Shown: positions 1 through 9,812 of the stretch, one piece after another
Layout of the letters: every line of letters starts with the position of its first letter
Numbering within the stretch: position 1 is the stretch's first letter
Source of the DNA: Echinometra lucunter
Taxonomy: Eukaryota > Echinodermata > Echinoidea > Camarodonta > Echinometridae
Length of the DNA stretch: 64,000 nt
Reading direction: 5' to 3'
Assembly (NCBI GenBank): GCA_029962745.1
Contig: CM057170.1
Span: 20,993,922-21,057,921, forward strand
The notes under the pieces: model-generated
What the model was told of the DNA's origin: nothing
What the model saw: the letters and a program-made list of their open reading frames with translations, nothing else
Databases searched by the model: none
Position numbers and translations under genes: made by a program

Positions 1-159
1 AAGAGCGAAGGCCCAGCTCCGAATTCCCACACCATCAAAATGAACCAGACTGTCAGAGGTCGCTTCGATGGTCCGAAGGCAACGCTGAAGGGTCGGAACA
101 CCCCATTTGTATATCAAGGATATGCATTCCAGAAGTCAGTTCTTCTTCGGGATTCTTGA
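1..159 (+). CDS. C-terminal end of an unrecognised protein (5'-truncated by window)
   Basis: Frame 1 is open from the first base to a TGA at 157-159 and gives 52 residues ending FQKSVLLRDS. Internal text such as HTIKMNQTVRGRFDGPK is polar, balanced in composition and not repeat-like, and the GC content is higher than the AT-rich DNA that follows, so I read it as the last exon of a gene entering from the left. There is no initiation context and no acceptor site within the window. I do not recognise the family. It lies about 2.5 kb upstream of MAD2L1 in the same orientation. A chance open frame is the alternative. Confidence 0.5.
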   Translation, partial: KSEGPAPNSHTIKMNQTVRGRFDGPKATLKGRNTPFVYQGYAFQKSVLLRDS

Positions 160-659
160 TCGTTGAATGACAGACAGTGCTTCGTTATCTCAAATTTTGT
201 CCAAAAAATGTAACAATGTGATATAACTTGTAAAGCTGAAGGGGTAAAACTCAGGATTTGCGATCAACTTCCCGGCTCTAGCTCTATATAGACGAAGTTC
301 GTCGGTTGAAAAGACAATACCTACCAATACAGGAGAGGACCGACTTGACAAAAAGGATGAATTGCATTAATGTATTTGTCATTGACTGCAGGTTGGGAAC
401 ATTGCTATAAAAGGATGAGAACAAAAAAGGGACACAATCATGAGCTAAGTGATTAAACGGAACTTGCAGGCAAAGGGAATACAATATTATTGTGTGAACT
501 TCGTCTTTTTTTTTTTCTTGTGGGGCCGTTTGTGTGCATGCATTGTGTGAATAATGAGAAGTGTTAAGAAGAAAGATTGGCGGCCCGCGGGACTGTAAGT
601 ACGAGAAGGAGGGAAAGTGAATCAAAGAGAAAAGGATGAAACAGTAGACAATGAAAGCA
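160..659. other. Intergenic / possible 3' UTR, no gene seen
   Basis: AT-rich sequence after the stop of the upstream frame. I see no coding exon with splice signals. The minus-strand open frames here are low in complexity and have no recognisable motif. Confidence 0.5.
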
Positions 660-1660
660 TAGTAATAACATCAGGGGCGGCGAGCCGGGGGGGGGGGGTA
701 GTGCCCCTACTTTTCCGAGCAACCAAAAAGTGCCCCTTTCATCCATGAAAATGCCCCTCGCAAACCTGCGCAGTTCCATCTTTTCTAACAAGGGCCCATT
801 GTCTTTGTATTAAGTACCTTTTCACCTTCTAATAAGTGCCCCGTTTCGCTTCCGTTAAGTCGGCCCTTTTAAATCTACAACTGCCCCCTTTTACACCAGA
901 TAGTGACCCAATCCCCCCTTTTTTCATAGCGTTCTTTTCTCTTCAGTAATGAATGTCACTACGAAATGTAATGTGTTCCCCCTTTGCCTGCCCATTTTCG
1001 GTTCTAATTGCCCTTCTGCTGAGTGCCACCTTTCACCTCTGATACGTTCTCCTTTACCACTGGGACAACTGCCCCAATCGAAATCTGATATAATTATGCC
1101 CATATATCCCCGTTGCATAAAACTTAACATTAATGGTAACTGTGCCATCAATGACAACTACCATGGTAACACTACTCAACAGCCAATCAAATTCAAGGTT
1201 TCCATGAAAGTTACCATTGATGGCAAAGTTACCATTAATAGTAAGTTTTATGCAACGGGGCCTGATAAATACCCCTTTTCTTTTCGATATGTCTCATTCT
1301 GTAAATGTAAGTGCCACAATTGCCTCTTTTGTTTCCTGATGTGTCCCATTTTCATTCCGGCCTGTACCACTTTTTCCCCCCTTTTTTTTTACCCACATCC
1401 CATTTTGATTCTGTTCCCCCAGTGCCATCTTTCCTTACCAGACCCCCCCCCCCCCACCCCGAATCTGCTGCCCCCTTTCACTTCTAATGATAAGTGCCCC
1501 TTGTGACCCTTTTTGTTTTATGTATTGCAATTTTCCTTCATTAAGTGACCCCCTTCAAATAATTCATGATGCATGTCCTTTTTGACATCTGATTAGCGTA
1601 CCTTTTCTTTCTTGTGCCATTCCCCTTCTTTTAATGATCCCTTTTCAAATCTGGAAAGTG
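660..1660. repeat. Degenerate minisatellite built on GTGCCCCTTTT
   Basis: About 1 kb contains many diverged copies of a motif like AAGTGCCCCTTTT, spaced roughly 20-40 bp apart, with C-tracts up to about 10. Two further copies occur at about 2,235-2,275. The open frame across 949-1,506 is produced by this simple composition (Pro/Cys/Phe-rich) and is not a credible gene. Confidence 0.6.
1108..1260. mobile_element. Small MITE, CCCCGTTGCATAAAAC termini
   Basis: The termini are inverted repeats: CCCCGTTGCATAAAACTTA at the left and its complement (with TACTATTAATGG-type inner pairing) at the right, over about 35 bp each. Total length is about 153 bp with no coding capacity. It resembles the element at 7,762-7,909, whose termini are GGGCCCTGTTTCATAAA-like. 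Confidence 0.6.
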
Positions 1661-2381
1661 ACTTACTTCATAGTCTCCAAAATAGCAATTTTCTTAGCTC
1701 CAAAGAATCAGAAAAGCTTTATATAATAGCAGAATCATTTTGTACAGTATGAGGCAGTGGAACAGGAGGCGAGAGCTAGGGGCCGCTAGGGGCGCAACGC
1801 GAGATTGTGCTTAAATTCAAAACCCCTTTTTAGTTTGACCTTTTTTCTCTAATAAAAGATCGGTCGCAATGAGACCTAAAAAATGCATTCATAGCTTGGT
1901 CAATAAGGAAAAGGACCGGGTTAATGGATGAATTATATAGGGAAGAGCACTGAAATAATTTGCCAAATCTTTTATCATGAGCTGTAAGTAATGCAAATAC
2001 ACTGCAGTAGTCTTTAGCCTCCCCCCCACCCCCCCCCCCCCCCATTATAACTTGGCATTTTGAGTCGCAATGAGAGCAGTCTTCACAACTGCACAGGAGT
2101 TATTGTGTAAAGATTAGAAACAAATATATATATTTAAAATGATCCTTAAAATATAGAATGTAGGGGTATATCGAAATAAACCAACGCGTTACAACGCCTC
2201 AAACCGTTGTTATCTTTCTTGTGTTCACTCTTTGTAAGTGCCCCCTTTCTCCCAAAAAGTGCCCCTTTTAGCTGGTGCCCTCATTCAGTTTGAAAGACGC
2301 TCCGGCGCCCCTGAATAACATGGAAGTATAGATAAGGAAAAGGAATAACATACAGTAATAAGGAGAAAATGAAAGAGGGAC

Positions 2382-2417
<36 letters not shown>

Positions 2418-2648
2418 GAGGACAAACCCTTGAAACAATAACAAATTTAACCAGAATATGTCTCTAGAACTATTTGACATATGTGTGCAATGTTTATCGG
2501 TTATACCAAATCAGATCAAATGGAATGGATTCAAATCGAATCAAGAATATTAGGATATTAATTATGGCACGTTGACATGTAATGTATTGCGGTCTAATTC
2601 CTCAGACTAAGCTTCCTAGGTAATATGCACGATCGACCCTAGCCCTGA
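1661..2648. other. Intergenic, simple repeats only
   Basis: No gene is seen. The stretch contains a C-tract around 2,021-2,043, a GA microsatellite around 2,386-2,413, and the tail of the GTGCCCC repeat. Confidence 0.5.
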
Positions 2649-2653
2649 CCAAT
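2649..2653 (+). promoter_or_regulatory. CCAAT box upstream of MAD2L1
   Basis: CCAAT within CCCTGACCAATCATA lies 40 bp before the MAD2L1 ATG. No TATA box is visible at the usual spacing, which suits a cell-cycle housekeeping gene. The role is inferred from position only. Confidence 0.35.
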
Positions 2654-2692
2654 CATATCACTTGGTTTTCCGACTCATGCTAGATCGAAAAA

Positions 2693-5600
2693 ATGGCGGG
2701 GACACAACAAGCTACGAAAAACACGATTACACTGAAAGGATCCAGTGAAATTGTTGCTGAATTCTTTTGTAAGTACTTTACCACATTCACATATGTCCGG
2801 AATATATGATCTTCATCATCATCCCGTCAGTTAAGTAAAATAAACAGCGTACTATTCTTAACATTGTGACATGATGACATGCATGTACTAATAAGTTGTT
2901 CAGTCCCGTCCATTGTAAATTGTGTATCTAACCTAATTACTGAATAATGTTATACTAGATTCCTCTAGATCTAATTTATAAATTATAGCTCACGACAGGC
3001 AACAATAGACTTTGTGAATATTTTTCTAGTTTTGTCTGACATTAATTTGCTTTAGGTAACATTATATGTAGAGGCCTAGATCTATGTCTTTTCAAGTTTT
3101 TGGCTAGCCCGGGACGCTGCCACTCTGTGTGGCAGCGTCCTGAGCACACAACACAGGGCTACATTGGTATGCTGAGCTGTGCAAATTTATGTGACATGCT
3201 GCCCTCTTTGGTCAAAGATTGAAATCACTAAAATGATCAACAAATTCATATGAAATATTTGTTTTTAATACCTAGGATGATAAAATATCCTATTTCCATT
3301 CCATTCCTCCAACTGAATGTAAATTATCTTGATCTAGACTAGTGAATTTTGAAAAATATTTTTCTGATCACTGGTGACACAACTCTTGCTCCTCTGTCCA
3401 AAAAAATTTATTGGTAGAACACTACTATTGTCAGCAATTTGCATGCTACAGCACGTCGGTTGTGCGAGGTTAGTATGACCGAGCACTAGTGTGAGTGCGT
3501 CCTGAGTGGAATCACTGCTTCTCGGTCATGTCGGTGGAGCTCTCCATGCGATCATCTGCCACAGTGAAAACTCCTACTAATAACTTAAAGACGCTAGGTC
3601 GTGGGCTTTCATGGGGAATTTGACACCATGGGTGCTTACCCAGTAACAGGTGTTGTCCATCACTGTGAGTTTTATGACCAACAGACCTTATGTAATGCTC
3701 TGTATACTTCACCCTTTCCCCATATGGCAAAATCATTATCTCACTTTCCCTGGCCCGAGAATGCCCGAAGCAGGCCGAAGAATGTTTGTGGTGGGACAGC
3801 TTGTTTTGCTGTGCTCCAGAAATGTAGCTCTATTACAGGTATTTTTCACAAAGTCTGGTGTCAGCAAATTATGATCCATTATTCCATTCCCCACGAAAGC
3901 CCACGACCTAGCGTCTTTAAGTAAATAAGATTTCGATTAAGTATATATACAATGCTACTAATACTATCTTAAATGTGCTGGTTGGAAATCGTAATTCACC
4001 TCAAATGTGTTTAGAATCCATCAAATTTCTCTTTTTGCACGCCAATTTGAAGCCATTTCAGCGATCGCTGTTCCAAATAGTAGAAACAAAACCATGAACT
4101 TGCTCATGTGCATTTGCAAACTAAGGGAAAAAAAAATTGCATCTTAGTTTTGCTTAAATTAACTTTCTACTGAGCAGCTAGAAGCAAAGAAATCTGACGA
4201 ACAGTATTTGATGGCCTACTAAAACTGTACATGACTTTAAAAATGTTAGGCATAATGGAGACAGACCGCAGAAATAGATCCAGGTTACATGTTGAGATTA
4301 TCATCATCATCATCTTCAAATGACATCAATCACTGTCCTTTCTATTATTATTGCTGATGTCATTGTTGTTGCTATTATTATGGCCATCATCTTCATATTC
4401 ATTATTGTGCGTACCAGTAGATACCGGTACTTTAATTTTTCATCTCAATCTTTTTGTTAGATTATGGAATCAACAACCTGTTATACCAGAGAGGCATCTA
4501 CCCAGCAGAGACATTCACTCGATGTGATATGTACAAGCTCCCTCTATTGACGACCACTGATGAGGCACTCAAGACCTACCTGTCTTCAGTAATGGAACAG
4601 CTAAAAGGTAAACCATCACCCAATGTCACTACTGTGTCAAGACCACCACATGATTGCCCAAATTTACAGAAAGGTTTATTTTAACTCATAGTCTAAATCA
4701 TAGTTTGAACCTCCCCCTTGGACTAAACTGAACATGAAAATAAATAAGCACAAGGGCAGTTCTAGCGTAACGGACATGACAAGGAGACAGATTTTTGCAC
4801 TTTCAGAGTATTACACTTCAGAATGTGCAGTATCCAAACAGTTCTTGCTGAGTTTATCAGACACATAAAACTATCAGTTACATACATGATGAATTCCACA
4901 AAAATTTATTGAACGGATGTTGAGAAAATGCGCTTCTTTGTGCGTTACGGACATGACACAAGCCATGTCGTGTCCGTGTCATGTCCGTTACGCACAAAGA
5001 AGCGCATTTTCTCAACATCCGTTCTATGAAATTTTCTGAAATTCATCATGTATGTAACTGATAGTTTTATGTGTCTGATAAACTCAGCAAGAACTGTTTG
5101 GATACTGCACATTCTAAAGTGTAATACCCTGAAAGCACAAAAAATCTGTCTCCTTGTCCGTTACACTGGAATTGCCCATAAATAAATAAACATGTAAGCA
5201 CATTACCATTTGCCCATTGGAAAAGAGGACATGTGTATACTACTACACTTATGGAGGTTTGAACTATGGTTTAAATATGAACCTCTGTGAATTTGGGCCA
5301 ATGTTGCATGTCTCTATGAATCTGTGCAAACTTGCCAGGTAGAATTTTGCACCTGTAAGTATTTCTTATATCGTAATTTTCTATGAAAAGGCTGCAATTG
5401 CCCATAAATAAATAAACATGTAAGCACATTACCATTTGCCCTTTGGACAAGAGGACATGTGTATAATACTACACTTATGGAGGTTTGAACTATGGTTTAA
5501 CCCATTCGTGACAGAGGTCCACATTATGTGGTTTGGCCTAATGTCTTTTAATGCAAAGCCCTAAAAATCATACCAAATACATGAGCAGAAAGAGTAAAAA

Positions 5601-8312
5601 ATTCTACACAAACTGTGCCCATTTTGGTTGCATCAATATTCATTGTTTGATGCTGAAGATTTTTAAAAGGAAAATAAGCATTAAAATCCTTAAATTGGCA
5701 ATGTGATAGAAAGTTTAAAATCACTGTTTTCCCCTGCAAATTGGCAACTTTTTGATTATCATCATAATTTCTGTCAATTTATATTCATTTCTGATACATG
5801 ACAATTTATAAATAAAATGTAGCAATAAAATAAATGTGTTGGTGTTGCCAATTTGAAGAATAAAAGCTGATCAAATTAGGCTTTAAATAATTCCTGTCAC
5901 GAATGGTTTAAATATGAACCTCCTGTGAACTTGGGCCAATGTTGCATGTCTCCATGAATCTGTGCAAAGTTGCCAGGTAGAATTTTGCACCTGTAAGTAT
6001 TTCTTATATCGTAATTTTCTATGAATTCTTAGCTTTATCACTTAATGTATGAATCAAGATTGTGTGCTTTCTATCTGGAGAGCTGCCTAATGACTTTGAT
6101 GGAACTTGTCTGATGTGGCAGCCATTGTTGAAAACATCTCTGTAGAGGAGGCATGCTCTAGTGAGACCCTTGCTTTTAATAAATTTTATGCAAGTGTGAA
6201 TTCAAAGTTCAGCACGTCGAGTCTAATTCTTTCACTTGTGAAAGATGTACAACATGAAACAGGGTTGCAGAATTTGTCTAGAATTGTTTTCGCTAGAGAT
6301 ATATGTACATTACAAATTAAATATGCACTATTTTATGAATAATGCATGGTCTATCATGCACTAGGTGTATACTGGATTACGTGTACAAAAAATACTTATC
6401 CAGAGTGCAGTTGTTTTATAGACCTGCATGAGGGATAATTTAGTATATGGAGTTCATATTGTCCAGTAATGGTGTATCAATAGAACATGCACTGTTTGTT
6501 ATGGTGAATAGACCCATAACATTTGATCTAGGGTACCACAAATTATGGCACATCCCCATTCATTGAACGCCGGATTCCCTGTGCAAAAATCAAAGTCAGT
6601 TCACAATCGTGCACCAGAACAAAATTTACAGATGCACATGATGCAAATCTAACCAATCACAGCACATATTATACATACAATACTTACTGTACAGGTTTAT
6701 GAACTGATATAAGAAAACTTCTAAATTCCAATAGCATACTATCTCTCAACAGGAAGCATAGAAATGAAGACCAACTTTCAATGCAAGAGGACTCTAGAAT
6801 ATTTAAAGGCCAAATTGGGTATACTGTTTTGAAAATAGCAAAGCTTGTGTATACACCTGTAATTTTACATGACAGACATATAATAAATTTACTAGACGAA
6901 AAGCAACATGCATGGATTCATTAAGTGACCGACATTAGGCCCTGCCTCATTTGGATCATTTGCAGGGGCCGATAAGCACCTGTTATCGCCATGATATTGA
7001 TAACACTTGCATTATTCATATCTTTTGCGCATATCAGTTTTATTTTGACACTTTGATTTAATGCGCATTTGTTGCACATTTATTTTGCATTAACTGCACA
7101 TGCGGTAAACTGATGTGTGTAATGTTTAATAACAAACAATACAAACAAATGCTACTAGTGGAAGCATCTTACAAAATGACTTATTCATTTTTGATCATGA
7201 ATATTGATGGGTGCTTAGATCATCCTTCTAATGGATCTGGACAAAATGGCGGAGCTTTAGGGGCCTGTTTTACATGTTGATTGTTAATGTATATACACTG
7301 TTGATTTTTATTTTGTGGGTATTGGGTAATGGTAATAATATTTCTCACCCGTCTCCTCTCTCACTCCAGAATGGCTGAATCAGCAGATTGTACAAAAGGT
7401 GGTGGTAACTATCTCAAGTGAAAAAAATGACGAAGTGCTGGAAAGATGGCAGTTTGATATAGAGTGTGATAAAACAATGACACATGACAGGTACGGTATA
7501 ATGATGATCCAACATTAGCTCTGGCAACATATGCTATGAGCTTTAGTTCTTTAAAGATATAGAGTTAGGGCTTGGGTTGTTATTGGTGTTAGTTAAAGTT
7601 GTAGGGTTAATGTGGGAGTTAAGGATAAATTTTTTTCCTGGCTGGAAGTTAGCAGTAACCAGTCAAGTGCTGGAACATTTGCTGCCAGAATATTGCTTGT
7701 CGTATTGTTCATATTGCAACAAAGTTGTGGGTATTATTCTGCTTGTGGGCCTATAGAAACAGGGCCCTGTTTCATAAACCTTGTTATCAGTAACAACTGC
7801 CAAATTTCTATGACAAATTTGCTCTCAGCCAATCAGATGCAAGAATTTCAGTAGCTTATAACAGTTATTGCAACTTATTAAAGATAACAAGTTTTATGAA
7901 CGGGGGCTCAGCTTTCAAAGTTCCCTTCACTTTTCTTCTCAATGACAATCATTAAACCCCTCTATTATTTGCTTGTTATAAACATACTGTGTAACTATTA
8001 ACTATCTATTTCTATCTCTTAGAAATGGTAATCCGCTCGTGATTCATTTCTAAATGCTTTATCTTGTTCCTCTCTTGACTATTCACAGTAAGCCGAGAGA
8101 GAAGTCCCAAGCAGAGATTCACAAAGGAATACAGGCCGTCATTAAACAGATCACAGCTTCAGTCACATTCCTGCCTCTCTTAGAAACATCATGTAAGTCA
8201 TCTTCAAAGCTAGAGTTCCATATGAACCCCCACTAAAAAAAAAGAAAAAAAAGTAGAGTTAGGGTTAGGAATAGGGTTAGGGTTAGGGTTACTGGTAAAA
8301 GATGAATTTTAG

Positions 8313-8362
<50 letters not shown>

Positions 8363-9812
8363 ACATATGGAACTCTATCCCAAAGCTTTCTTGACCTGTA
8401 TATTTGTACATGTGTAAAGAAGCAGCATGATTAAAGGAAACCAACACCTTCAAGTCAAGTAGTTTTTAAATCAAAGCTAAGGCAGAATAAACAGATCACT
8501 GAAAATTTGAACAAAATCAGACATGGAATATGGCTGTATTAAATTTTCTGTATGACAGCTTTTGACACTACCATAGCTATTGATGACATTTTGTGGACAA
8601 CTTTCAATATGTTTTGTACACACATAATTAAATATTTTTATTTTGCTTAAGATTCTTATTTGCACATTTTCTTAAGCCAAACTCAAGATGTATAATGTAA
8701 GAGTGTTTTCTCCACAACATTTTTGGGATAATCTTCATGATCATAAAAACTATGTGAAATTCTGTGTACAAAACATTGAGAGTTGTCCAAATCACCATTA
8801 GCTATGGTAGTGTCAAAAACAGAAAATTGCGTGGAAGGCATAACTTTCTTATTCCGTGTCTGATTTCGTCCAAATTTTCGCTGATCTGCTTTATTCTGTC
8901 TTTATAGCTTTGATTTAAAAACAACTTGACTTGAGGGTTTTGGTTTCCTTTAAATTGTGTCATGCCCATGAGTGGAAAGGAAAGCTGATGTAACAACAAA
9001 CCTTTGATATGAGATACTGCTTGTCAGGGAAAAAAATTAATTATTTTTTTTCCGGGGCTACTTTTTGAGCTCACTCACCCAAATTTTCTACATTGTATTA
9101 CAGTTTACATTGGAGCCTATGAGAATTTCAGGGGCTCTTTTTTAGTTTTCCAGAGCTCTTTGGCATTTCGGGGGCAAATTCGCCCCGAGCCCCGGTATAT
9201 TTTTTTCCCTGCTGCTTGTTAGAAAAGTAGTGCCATGAACCCAGTTTCATATCCCTGTCACTGAGTAATGAATAGCTCCTCTTACTAAAAATTTTGTAAT
9301 TTTTACTTTCTAATCTTGATAACAAATGAAAGGACTTCTTTTTCTGGATACAACCAAAGCCAGTGGCGATAAATGTTGGTTTTTTTTTTTCTGTTTTGTT
9401 TTTTTGCGCACTTTGTGCATTTGATGCAGGTTATGGAGTTTGCACCCAAATGTACTCTTAAATTTCTGTGGTGCTTAATTTTTCCCCCTCTTTAAGTTTG
9501 TTTATAGTTGAGTTGAGGCAAATAAAACTTTTGTTCAATTTGCTGGTAAACAGGAGTTAAAGCACAAGATTAGTGTTTGGTTAATGTGGCTCTGATTTTA
9601 GGCATGTGCTTTTCCTTTTTTTTTTTTTTTTCTTGCCAGGTAAATTCAACCTACTTATCTACACAGACAAGAACCTGCACACCCCAGAGAAATGGGAGGA
9701 ATCAGGACCGTCACTGATCGAGAACTCTGAAGAGGTCAGACTGAGGTCATTCACAACATCAATACACAAGGTGGATGCTATGGTGTCTTACAAACTCATG
9801 GATGGTATATAA
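2693..9812 (+). CDS. MAD2L1: MAD2L1 spindle assembly checkpoint protein, five exons
   Basis: Exons are 2,693-2,768, 4,461-4,607, 7,370-7,490, 8,089-8,192 and 9,640-9,812, all with GT donors and AG acceptors. They total 621 bp, or 206 residues plus stop; the vertebrate protein is about 205. This is a single HORMA domain. Recognisable segments are LKGSSEIVAEFF (14-25), YGINNLLYQRGIYPAETFTR (27-46), ERWQFDIECDK (99-109), REKSQAEIHKGIQ (118-130), ITASVTFLPLLETSC (136-150), EKWEESGP (166-173) and the C-terminal safety belt VRLRSFTTSIHKVDAMVSYK (182-201). MAD2 switches between open and closed conformers at unattached kinetochores and binds MAD1 and CDC20 to inhibit the anaphase-promoting complex. 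Lys134-Gln135 sit where human dimer-interface Arg133-Gln134 lie, and Ala196 replaces the position of human Ser195 (recalled numbering). The ATG follows AAAAA and is the first in frame. Introns carry several MITEs, but the reading frame is intact. Confidence 0.96.
3110..3142. repeat. Short perfect hairpin in MAD2L1 intron 1
   Basis: GGACGCTGCCAC and its exact complement GTGGCAGCGTCC are separated by TCTGT. It is GC-rich in AT-rich surroundings. It could be a residual MITE core or a structured intronic element; no function is claimed. Confidence 0.45.
3589..3916. mobile_element. TTAA-flanked MITE in MAD2L1 intron 1
   Basis: Terminal inverted repeats of 30 bp begin AGACGCTAGGTCGTGGGC and match with one mismatch (CATGGGG against CGTGGGG). 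TTAA stands immediately outside each end (3,585-3,588 and 3,917-3,920), the target signature of piggyBac-type transposases. The interior of about 270 bp has no transposase coding capacity; open frames on both strands here are by-products. Confidence 0.75.
4754..5177. mobile_element. Near-perfect palindromic foldback element, MAD2L1 intron 2
   Basis: Two arms of about 205 bp are almost exact complements: GGGCAGTTCTAGCGTAACGG at the left matches the complement of the right end CACTGGAATTGCCC, and the centre is TGTCATGTCCGTTACGCA on the right against its complement on the left, with a loop of roughly 15 nt. There is no coding capacity. The few arm mismatches and a short indel (GGACATGACAAGG against GGACAAGG) indicate a recent or constrained palindrome. 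Confidence 0.8.
5170..6025. repeat. Tandem duplication of about 225 bp, second copy interrupted
   Basis: The segment starting ATTGCCCATAAATAAATAAA at about 5,171 and running to about 5,393 recurs from about 5,394, is interrupted at 5,500, and resumes at 5,908 to about 6,025 (ending TCTTATATCGTAATTTTC). The unit begins inside the right tip of the upstream palindrome. It contains AAACATGTAAGCACATTACC in both copies. Confidence 0.8.
5501..5907. mobile_element. TTAA MITE with CCCATTCGTGACAG termini, empty site present
   Basis: Left end CCCATTCGTGACAG and right end CTGTCACGAATGG(T) are inverted repeats flanked by TTTAA on both sides (5,496-5,500 and 5,907-5,911). The adjacent duplicate at about 5,265-5,275 has one uninterrupted GGTTTAAATATG, the pre-insertion site. 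The TTAA target and CCC start fit a piggyBac-like non-autonomous element. The interior is about 380 bp, AT-rich and non-coding. Confidence 0.8.
7762..7909. mobile_element. Small MITE in MAD2L1 intron 3
   Basis: The left terminus GGGCCCTGTTTCATAAACC and the right terminus GGTTTTATGAACGGGGGCTC-type complement form imperfect inverted repeats of about 35 bp, with TTGTTATCAGTAACAA inner pairing. Total is about 148 bp with no coding capacity. It is related in style to 1,108-1,260. Confidence 0.6.
8257..8360. repeat. Short TTAGGG-like run followed by a 45-base G tract
   Basis: At about 8,257-8,291 there are degenerate TTAGGG units (AGAGTTAGGGTTAGG, TAGGGTTAGGGTTAGGGTTAC), then an uninterrupted G tract from about 8,316 to 8,360 in MAD2L1 intron 4. 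On the transcript strand this would be a strong G-quadruplex former. Tract length may be assembly-limited. Confidence 0.7.
8435..8949. mobile_element. TTAA foldback MITE, AGGAAACCAA termini
   Basis: The left end AGGAAACCAACACCTTCAAG and the right end complement (CTTGAGGGTTTTGGTTTCCT) are inverted repeats; pairing extends about 150-200 bp inward (AAATCAAAGCTAAGGCAGAA pairs with the right arm). Perfect TTAA flanks sit at 8,431-8,434 and 8,950-8,953. A diverged relative lies at 54,394-54,927. There is no transposase. Confidence 0.75.

Noticed and set aside
3601..3924. Plus-strand open frame of 107 codons in MAD2L1 intron 1.
   Set aside because: It begins and ends within the inverted termini of a MITE and does not resemble a transposase.
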